Part shown: piece by piece, positions 1-7,800 of the stretch
Layout of the letters: each line of letters opens with the position of its first letter
How positions within the stretch are numbered: position 1 is the first letter of the stretch
Source: QVMG01 sp032073245
Lineage (GTDB): Bacteria > Bacteroidota > Bacteroidia > Bacteroidales > Tannerellaceae
Direction: 5' to 3'
Assembly (NCBI GenBank): GCA_032073245.1
Contig: DAMANX010000004.1
Coordinates: 1-64,000, forward strand
Length of the DNA stretch: 64,000 bases
The notes under the pieces: model-generated
The model's database searches: none
What the model saw: only the letters and a program-made list of their open reading frames with translations
Told to the model about the DNA's origin: nothing
Made by a program: the position numbers and the translations under genes

Positions 1-320
1 TTAAATATCTGATATATAATCTAATCTGTTTGGATTCTTTTAATATTACGATTTTCCAATAAATCCAAAAGTTTGGATTTACTGGAACGCATTAAGGATG
101 ATCCTTCATTGGCTCATTTATTACAGCAACAAGAATAAATATACATATATATATAATGTAGGAGAGCCGGATTTCCGGCTCTTTGTTTTTCCTATAACGC
201 CACTCACTGCCAAATCGAAGCCACAAGCGACCACCTGCCGAAAAATCAACAGCTAACCTCTTGATTACCGCTACTTTTATTCTGCATTAATAGTGATGCA
301 GAACAAAAACAGTTTTTATT
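1..320. other. Leader region left of the first gene
   Basis: No complete gene is seen here. One plus-strand frame ending at the TAA near 135-137 reads ...LDLLERIKDDPSLAHLLQQQE and looks protein-like, but it has an in-frame stop about 37 codons upstream and no ATG, so it could be the tail of a broken gene or chance. A terminator hairpin follows at 163-190. A second hairpin (TTCTGCAT and ATGCAGAA, 280-287 and 296-303) lies 17 bases before the start of the first gene and may be a leader structure. Confidence 0.4.
163..190 (+). terminator. Rho-independent terminator
   Basis: An eight-base stem, AGAGCCGG pairing with CCGGCTCT around a four-base loop, is followed by a T-rich tail. It ends whatever transcript enters the window from the left and separates it from the DUF3945 gene. 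Confidence 0.75.
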
Positions 321-1805
321 ATGGATGAAAAATTAAATCCGAAAGACAAAGTTCTCCTGATGCGAGATGAAGGAGAAGGCAACAAACTCAAAGTCGTGAA
401 AGGCATCGACAAAAAAGGTAAAATTGATGCCATTGATCCCATGAAGGCGAAGCAAACCGATTTTATCAAAATTGACAAACACGCCGATCCCCTTGAAAAC
501 TTTTTCAAAAACTTCTTTAATCAAGCTAAAAACCCGTCGCATACAGGATTCTATGCGGTTACCGTCGATATGCTTGATAAAGTATTAAAACTAAGTGATG
601 AAGATTTGGAGAAGTATCGTATCAATCCGAAAGATTATATGAATCAGCAGGAACAATCCACCAAAGAGAGTGAAAAGCAAGTTCAAACCGAAAAAAAAGA
701 AGAAAAAATGGAAGCAACACCAGCAACCGAACAGAAGACCGAATTTAAGCAATTCGACACAAGCCGTATCCCTGAAAGTGAATATCAGAAATACGGTATC
801 AAGCCCGAAAATCTGGAGGGCGAACTCAAAGCCATGAGTTACGGGTATAAATCTCCGCACCTTGTAGATATCAACCCCAAAATAGAGGGAGTAGAATATC
901 CCATGAAAGCCCGTCTTTCACTGGAGGAACAGCCGGATGGCAGCCTGAAATTTACCCCGCATCCATACCAACAGCAGGTTGATTTGGAAAAACCGTTTCA
1001 GGGCATTATGCTCCCCAATGACGTAAAAGAAAACCTGTTAGCAACGGGTAACAGTGGTAGGGTGGTAGAACTGGAGCCAAGACCGGGCGAAAAAGTACCG
1101 TCGCTTATTTCTATCGACAAGCAGACTAACCGTTTGGAAGCCGTACCCCTTGATAAGCTCACAGTATCTCAAAACCTGAAAGGTGTTGAGTTATCTCCTG
1201 AACAACAACAGGCATTAAAAGAAGGGAAAAAGGTACTCGTAGAGGGTATGACCTCCAAAAAGACAATAGGTACCGATAATCCTAAAAAATTCGATGCTTA
1301 TGTTCAGTTTAATGCAGCCAAAGGCGGTTACGATTTCAATTATGACGGATTAGACCGCAATAAGTATCAGCAGAACAATAGACAGGAACAAAGCCAGAAC
1401 GGAGAACAGCAGAACCAAGTCCGTATTCCTAAAAAACTTTTAGGCGTTGATTTGGACGATAAACAACAAAGTTCTCTCCGGGAAGGAAAAGCCGTCTATG
1501 TTCAGGGTATGATGAAAGACGGAAAGGGCGAGCCTTTCAATGCCTATGTAAAGGTCAATCAGGAAAAAGGCAAACTGGATTTCTTTAAGTGGAACCCGGA
1601 CAGAGCCAAAAAGCAAGGTGCGGATGTGAAAGTTGCCGAAGGCAATAAGACACAGGTAGCAGTCAATTCACAGGGTAAAACCAATGAAGCAACCAAACAT
1701 TCAAATGAACCCCTGAAACAAGGTCAGCAAAACCCGACCGAAAAGCAGCAAGAGCAGAAGCAGATTAGGAAACCTGTGAAAAAGTCCACAGGACATAAAA
1801 TGTAA
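321..1805 (+). CDS. DUF4099/DUF3945 domain protein of ICE
   Basis: This 494-residue soluble protein has no signal peptide. Residues 1-110 resemble a DUF4099-type N-terminal domain. They are followed by a charged Gln/Glu/Lys-rich linker (about 110-150) and DUF3945-type repeats, seen as LPNDVKENLL near 235, LKGVELSPEQQQALKEGKKV near 290 and LLGVDLDDKQQSSLREGKAV near 375. The C-terminus is a low-complexity Gln/Lys tail. Proteins of this kind sit directly before topoisomerase III genes in CTnDOT-family elements; the equivalent position in CTnDOT is an orf of the excision operon before exc. The molecular function is not known. The ATG at 321 is the first in frame, and topB follows after 28 bases, so the two are probably co-transcribed. 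Confidence 0.85.
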   Translation: MDEKLNPKDKVLLMRDEGEGNKLKVVKGIDKKGKIDAIDPMKAKQTDFIKIDKHADPLENFFKNFFNQAKNPSHTGFYAVTVDMLDKVLKLSDEDLEKYRINPKDYMNQQEQSTKESEKQVQTEKKEEKMEATPATEQKTEFKQFDTSRIPESEYQKYGIKPENLEGELKAMSYGYKSPHLVDINPKIEGVEYPMKARLSLEEQPDGSLKFTPHPYQQQVDLEKPFQGIMLPNDVKENLLATGNSGRVVELEPRPGEKVPSLISIDKQTNRLEAVPLDKLTVSQNLKGVELSPEQQQALKEGKKVLVEGMTSKKTIGTDNPKKFDAYVQFNAAKGGYDFNYDGLDRNKYQQNNRQEQSQNGEQQNQVRIPKKLLGVDLDDKQQSSLREGKAVYVQGMMKDGKGEPFNAYVKVNQEKGKLDFFKWNPDRAKKQGADVKVAEGNKTQVAVNSQGKTNEATKHSNEPLKQGQQNPTEKQQEQKQIRKPVKKSTGHKM

Positions 1806-1833
1806 TACCAACCACTAAAAAATCCAATAGTAA

Positions 1834-3924
1834 ATGAAAGTAATAATTGCAGAAAAGCCAAGCGTAGCCCGTGATATAGCGGCTATCGTTGGTGCGGATA
1901 ACCGCAAGGACGGTTATTTAGAAGGGAACGGATATTGTGTAACGTGGGCATTTGGCCACCTCATAGGACTGGCAATGCCGCAGGACTATGGTATTACAGG
2001 ATTTCAGGCTGAAAACCTACCGATACTTCCTGCCGAATTTAAGTTATTGCCTCGTCAGGTAAAGGACGGTAAAGAATACAAACCTGATCCGGGCACAATG
2101 AAACAACTTAAAGTTATCAAAGAGTTATTTAATAAATGTGAGCGTATAGTGGTTGCGACCGATGCAGGACGTGAAGGGGAGTTAATTTTCAGATATATAT
2201 ATAATTATCTGGAGTGTTCCCGCCCTTTCGACCGTCTTTGGATAAGCTCTCTCACGGATCAGGCTATCCGCAAAGGATTGGAGAACCTACGTCCGGGAAA
2301 AGAGTACGACAACCTGTATCGTTCGGCAAAAGCCCGGAGCCAAGCCGATTGGGTTGTCGGGATAAACGCTTCACAAGCCCTGTCAATATCAGCCGGGCAC
2401 GGCGTATGGTCATTGGGACGGGTGCAAACACCTACACTCGCCATGATATGCAGCCGTTATCTGGAAAACAAAGATTTCAAACCGCAAACCTATTTTCAGG
2501 TAAAATTGCATACGGCAAAAGATGCAACCCAGTTCGCCGCTATTTCCACAGAACGGTACAACACAAAGCAGGAGGCAGACGACATCTTAAACCGTGTCCG
2601 ATCCGCCGAATCCGTAAACGTGATAAGCGTAGAAAAGAAAGAAGCCAATCAGGAACCGCCATTGCTCTACGATTTGACTACTTTGCAGAAAGAAGCGAAC
2701 AGCCGCCATAGTTTTTCAGCAGATAAAACCCTGTCGGTAGCCCAGTCGCTTTACGAAGCGAAACTTATTTCCTATCCAAGAACGGGCAGCCGTTATATTT
2801 CCGATGATGTTTTTGCCGAGATACCCGCCCTTATAGGTCAGTTATCCGGTTACGCTCCATTCGGCAACTATGCAAAAATAATGTCAGGGGCAAGCCTGAA
2901 CAGGCGTTCTGTAAATGATAAGAAAGTAACAGACCACCATGCTCTGATTATCACCGAAAATATGCCGAAAGATATTTCAGCCGACCAACGTATCATATAC
3001 GATATGATTGCTGCCCGAATGTTGGAAGCCTTTTCCGGCAAATGCACCAAAGAAAACACAAGCGTTTCTTTGGATGCTTCGGGCATTGCTTTTTCAGTCA
3101 AAGGTAGCATTATCCTTATTCCCGGTTGGCGTGCCGTATTGAACGCACCTGATGAAGAAAAAGGCGAAGACGATGCTCCGGCACTTCCATCCCTGTCCGA
3201 TGGGGATGTACTTCCCATTAACGGAACGGACTTACTGGAGAAACAAACCAAGCCCCGCCCATTACATACGGAAAGTAGTTTATTATCTTCTATGGAAACC
3301 TGTGGTAAAGACCTTACCGACGAAACGGAACGGGAAGCGCTCAAAGAATCGGGTATCGGAACACCTGCCACCCGTGCCGCTATTATCGAAACGCTTTTCT
3401 CCCGTGAATATATTCAGCGTGAAAAAAAATCCCTTGTTCCTACCAATAAAGGATTGGTAGTCTATCTGGCTATCCGTGATAAAAAAATAGCGGACGTAGC
3501 TATGACCGGAGCATGGGAAAGCGCATTGAATAAAATAGCAACGGGAGAAATGGATGCCGATACCTTTCATAGAAGTATCGAAGTATATGCCGCACAGATT
3601 ACCACCGAATTACTGGAGAAGAAAATCGAAGGCGGCAATACAAGAGAGAGCTGTCCATGTCCGAAATGTAAAAACGGTCAGGTAGTAATATTCCAAAAGG
3701 TTGCAAAATGTAACAATGAGGCTTGCGGACTGACAGTATTCCGGAATAAATCAGGAAAAGACCTGACGGACGGACAACTGAAAGACCTGCTTACCAAAGG
3801 CAAGACAGGTACTATCAAAGGCTTTAAGAGTAAAGAAAATAAGCCTTTTGATGCTGCCGTAGCTTTTGATGCAGAGTATAAAACGATATTCCAATTTGAT
3901 AATTCCAAAAAGAGGAAAAAGTAA
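1834..3924 (+). CDS. topB: Type IA DNA topoisomerase III (TopB/Exc-like)
   Basis: This is a complete 696-residue topoisomerase III, which cuts and rejoins single DNA strands. The TOPRIM domain carries AEKPSVARDIA (residues 5-15) and TDAGREGEL (about 109-117). The catalytic tyrosine is Tyr314 in LISYPRTGSRYIS. A C-terminal zinc-ribbon-like segment has CPCPKC near 607 and a further Cys pair near 626-631. The length matches plasmid- and ICE-borne TopB and the CTnDOT Exc protein, which is a topoisomerase of the excision operon. It follows the DUF3945 gene after 28 bases, and its stop overlaps the next start by one base. A role in element excision or transfer is inferred from family and context. 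Confidence 0.95.
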   Translation: MKVIIAEKPSVARDIAAIVGADNRKDGYLEGNGYCVTWAFGHLIGLAMPQDYGITGFQAENLPILPAEFKLLPRQVKDGKEYKPDPGTMKQLKVIKELFNKCERIVVATDAGREGELIFRYIYNYLECSRPFDRLWISSLTDQAIRKGLENLRPGKEYDNLYRSAKARSQADWVVGINASQALSISAGHGVWSLGRVQTPTLAMICSRYLENKDFKPQTYFQVKLHTAKDATQFAAISTERYNTKQEADDILNRVRSAESVNVISVEKKEANQEPPLLYDLTTLQKEANSRHSFSADKTLSVAQSLYEAKLISYPRTGSRYISDDVFAEIPALIGQLSGYAPFGNYAKIMSGASLNRRSVNDKKVTDHHALIITENMPKDISADQRIIYDMIAARMLEAFSGKCTKENTSVSLDASGIAFSVKGSIILIPGWRAVLNAPDEEKGEDDAPALPSLSDGDVLPINGTDLLEKQTKPRPLHTESSLLSSMETCGKDLTDETEREALKESGIGTPATRAAIIETLFSREYIQREKKSLVPTNKGLVVYLAIRDKKIADVAMTGAWESALNKIATGEMDADTFHRSIEVYAAQITTELLEKKIEGGNTRESCPCPKCKNGQVVIFQKVAKCNNEACGLTVFRNKSGKDLTDGQLKDLLTKGKTGTIKGFKSKENKPFDAAVAFDAEYKTIFQFDNSKKRKK

Positions 3925-4250
3925 TGAAAATAAGTTTGTTATTAAATTTAGGACAGGCATTGACGAGAAATGCAAATCTGGATAAGCCGACTAAAATGCT
4001 ATATTCTTTTATTGATTATTGTAAAAGTCATGATTTTCCATATCCTACTATTCCAAGAATCGGAGAATTTATTTCATTGGAAGAGTTCTTTATAGAATGG
4101 GCGAAATCGCTTGATGACTGCGAATTAAATATGCTTGATAATATTAATTCGCTAACTACGTGTATCGGTAAGGAAATTAAGGTCATCAATGTTATTCACA
4201 ATGTAAATCGCTCAGTCCTGTACTGTTCTGACTTGTATAAATTGGAATAA
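3924..4250 (+). CDS. Small unknown protein coupled to topB
   Basis: This 108-residue ORF is not recognised. Its ATG overlaps the topB stop (TAATG), which suggests translational coupling. The product is soluble and mildly acidic, rich in Ile, Leu and Asn, with no signal peptide or clear motif; the segment FISLEEFFIEWAKSLDDCEL looks like an amphipathic helix. Its base composition is more A/T-rich than topB, so it may be a late insertion or a degenerate gene. A TAnnTTTG promoter starts right after its stop, so it is the last gene of the upstream transcript. Confidence 0.55.
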   Translation: MKISLLLNLGQALTRNANLDKPTKMLYSFIDYCKSHDFPYPTIPRIGEFISLEEFFIEWAKSLDDCELNMLDNINSLTTCIGKEIKVINVIHNVNRSVLYCSDLYKLE

Positions 4251-4264
4251 AACAGCTATCTTTG
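4233..4264 (+). promoter_or_regulatory. Bacteroides-type promoter
   Basis: CTTG at 4233-4236, a 20-base spacer and TATCTTTG at 4257-4264 match the Bacteroidota housekeeping pattern TTTG-N19-21-TAnnTTTG. Transcription would start near 4270 and run through the structured leader into the DUF1896 gene. Confidence 0.6.
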
Positions 4265-4408
4265 CCACTAAGAAGTTCATATGGCACAGGTTTTAATGAG
4301 AAATTATTAAATCTATCCTATTGAATTTTTTAGTGGTGGCACTGGGGAGGGATACCCCGGTGCCTTTTGCTTATCCGTATCAATAGTTTTCCACTAAAAA
4401 ATTCATAG
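4265..4408 (+). promoter_or_regulatory. Nested hairpins in DUF1896 leader
   Basis: The segment at 4318-4336 is the reverse complement of 4391-4408 (18 pairs with one bulged base). The core arms are GAATTTTTTAGTGG and CCACTAAAAAATTC. Between them lies a GC-rich hairpin (4338-4364) followed by TTTT, which looks like a terminator. A second, slightly diverged copy of the right arm lies upstream at 4265-4281 and could also pair with 4318-4336, with two mismatches that become G-U pairs in RNA. The right arm ends three bases before the DUF1896 start, so pairing would hide the initiation region. Confidence 0.6.
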
Positions 4409-4410
4409 TT

Positions 4411-4857
4411 ATGAAATACAATTCAAATTTAGAGCCTGCGGAAATGTCATACTTCCGGCTCAATCTACTTTCTTATTTACGTGATTCCCACCCCGACAAA
4501 GCAAATGACCTTTCATTTATTGCCGGACGTGGGGATATGGCAGCCGAAGCGTACAGCGAAGCCGTAAAAAGCGGTTTAGACCATATTCAAGCTGCCGAAA
4601 TTGCAAACGAAGCCTTATTCAAAGGCTTACACTTTTCACCTTATAATATAGTAGTTGAAATACTTTGGAACGAGTTTTTCGACGAAGTTTCTCCGGGTGG
4701 TGCCCAGGCAAAGGCAAAAGAACTAATGCCCGAATGTCAGGCGGTATTTGCTAAATACAACCTTAGTGATGATTATGCCGAAACGACAGAGTACCAGTCG
4801 CTTTATACAGAGCTTGTCGGCACGATCCTGATACTGCTCGAAAATGAGTTACAATAA
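4411..4857 (+). CDS. DUF1896 family protein
   Basis: This 148-residue protein matches the DUF1896 family by its opening (LEPAEMSYFRLNLLSYLRDS), the block AGRGDMAAEAYSEAVKSGLD and the segment FSPYNIVVEILWNEF near residue 77. It is helical and soluble, with no signal peptide. The family is found almost only on Bacteroidota mobile elements, between topoisomerase and helicase genes, as here; no biochemical function is known. The gene ends inside the next one (14-base overlap), so translation of the methylase-helicase is probably coupled to it. The leader contains a promoter and paired inverted repeats that could control its translation. Confidence 0.88.
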   Translation: MKYNSNLEPAEMSYFRLNLLSYLRDSHPDKANDLSFIAGRGDMAAEAYSEAVKSGLDHIQAAEIANEALFKGLHFSPYNIVVEILWNEFFDEVSPGGAQAKAKELMPECQAVFAKYNLSDDYAETTEYQSLYTELVGTILILLENELQ

Positions 4858-7800
4858 GCGAACTCATTTGCGTCAGAATATTGACGCAATAAAGTTAGCG
4901 TTAAGGCTCGACAAGGAACAAAAAAAGGCAACACCCGAAGAACGGGAAATACTCGCAAAATATTCAGGCTTTGGAGGGATTAAGGCAATCCTTAACCCTG
5001 CCGACAAACCCGAAGATATTGAGCGGTGGTCTAAATCCGAAGTCGAGCTTTTCCCGTTGGTGCAAGAACTCCACGAGGTACTCCGTGAAAGTTCTCCCAC
5101 ACCGGAAGTTTACAAACGCTATGTCAGTTCCCTGAAAAGTTCTATCCTTACGGCATTTTATACGCCGAAGCCTGTTATTGATGTGTTAGCGGATGCACTA
5201 AAGGATAGCGGTATAACTCCGACACGCTTTTTAGAACCCAGTGCCGGAACAGGTGCGTTTATTTCTTCTTTCAAAGATATTGCACCTGAAGCTAACGTAA
5301 CCAGTTTTGAAAAAGACCTGCTAACAGGTAAAATTCTATCGCACCTTTATCCTGATGATAAGGTACGGATTGAAGGTTACGAAAAAATGGAAGGACGCTA
5401 TTCACAGCATTTTGATGTGATTGCATCTAATATCCCTTTTGGAGATGTTTCGGTATTCGATCCGCTACTGTCCAACCATGAAATACCCGCCGTCAAACAA
5501 TCGACACAGGCGATACACAACTACTTTTTTGTAAAAAGTGTCATGTCGGCCAGAGAAGGCGGGTTAATCGCCTTTATTACCAGTCAGGGCGTACTCAATT
5601 CGGAACAAAACAAACCGATACGGGAATACCTGATGAACTCTTGCGATGTTGTTTCAGCTATCCGTTTGCCGAACAACCTCTTTTCCGACCATGCCGGAAC
5701 TGATGTCGGCAGCGACCTGATTGTATTACAACGGAATAATAAAAATATAGTTCCAAGCCAACGACAGCAGGATTTTATCGAATCCCGCAAATTATCTAAC
5801 GGCATATCTATTAATAACCTGTTCCGTGATTTCAACAGAGTAGTACAAACCCGTTCCAAAATCGACACCGATCCATACGGCAAACCTGCTATTGTTTTTA
5901 CCCATGAAGGCGGTATTGAGGGAATAGCCACAGATTTGCGGCAAATGCTGAAAGATGATTTTTCAAAACATTTGGATTTGCAGCGTTACCAAAACTATGC
6001 ACAGGAAAACCCGGCACAGTCGGTAACACAACAATCTCAATCTGCAAAATTGGATAACAGCAATCAGATAACCGAACAGGATATTCAGGAATTAAGTGAT
6101 TACGCTTCTGAAATGGACAGAAAACTGTATGCCGAACGTCCGCCACAACCCGAAGATTTTGGAATTAAAGAAAAAAAGCAGAATGAAACAGAAGAAAGAC
6201 AACCGGCTGCTCCAAATACTTTTAGAGGTACTCTTTTCGATATGGATGATCCTGCCATTAAAAAAGCGCCGACTACGGAGGCGAAACCCCAGTCCGTAAC
6301 GCAGGAACCATTAATAACGCTCTATGACCTTTTCGGCTTTACCCAAGAGGAACGCAGTCAGGTAAACAAACCCAAAAAGAGAGGTAGAAAATTCAAATTA
6401 CAGGCAAGCAAGTCAAAGGAACTGCCGTTTATGGACTGGCGGGAAGAAATGGCGCATAATGCAGCGCAGCAACGGGAAAAGCTACAACAGGAAAGCGCCG
6501 AGGCCTATCCCGTATTCGATGCCCGTCGGGAAGAACAGTTGGAACGGCTGAAAGAGGAAGCCGAACGGGAACAGCAGGAACGCATGAAACCTGTTCCTTT
6601 CCTATTGGAAGATATACCGTCCCATTACCGTGATGGCTCACTTGTTACCGACGAAAATAATCGTATCGGTTATTTGCGTGATTTGAATGGATTTCAGCCG
6701 ATGTTCCATCCGCTTCAGCTCACCGGAACACAGCAGGCGAAAGCATCCCTTTATATTGAAATACGGGACACTTATCACCACCTGTACAGCAACGAAGCAA
6801 CAAGGTTGGAAGCCAATCCTGCATTAAGGGAAATGCTTAACCGACTGTATGATGATTTTACCCGCCGTTTCGGAAATATAAACGATGCGAAAAATCTTAG
6901 TCTTATAAAAATGGATGCCGGAGGAACGGAAATTCTTTCTCTGGAACGGTATATCGACGGTAAAGCCGTCAAAGCAGATATATTTCAACAACCGGTTGCC
7001 TTTAATCCCAATGAGATTACCCATGCCGATAATGCACGGGAAGCCCTGACCGCTTCGCTCAATAAACATGCAACGGTAAACCTTGAATATATGGCAGGGC
7101 TTACAGGGGGGACTTCGGATGAAATACTGGAGGAACTCAAAGGGCAGGTATTTTTCAATCCAATGATAGGCTCTTATGAAATTAAAGACAAGTTCATAAG
7201 TGGTAATGTTATCTCCAAAGCGGAACACGTAGAGCGGTATATAGAAAACCACCCCGACAATGAAGCGGCAAAAGAATCATTAAAGGCTCTGAAAGAAGCA
7301 ATACCCCGTCCGATAGCATTCGAAGATTTGGATTTTAATTTCGGAGAACGGTGGATACCGTCGGGCATTTACAGCAAATACGCTTCACATTTGTTTGATA
7401 CGAATGTATCGGTGCATTATGCTCAAAGCCGTGATGAATACACGCTCAAAGCCGACAGCAAAAATATCAAGATATGGGATCAGTACGCTGTTAAGGCAAC
7501 AAGCCGGACTTTCGACGGTATCGCCCTGATGAAACACGCCTTGCATAATACCTCTCCTGATATAACAAAGAAAGTCAATAAGTTGATTGACGGGGAAATA
7601 AAAGAGGTCAAGGTACGTGATTCCGAATCTATTCAACTCGCCAATTCCAAGATTGACGAGATACGGAACGGTTTCGTTGAATGGCTTAACGAACAATCAC
7701 CGGAGTTCAAAGACCGACTGGCAGATAAATACAACCGTACATTTAATTGTTTCGTCCGTCCGGAGTATGACGGAAGCCACCAAGAGTTTCCGGGACTGGA

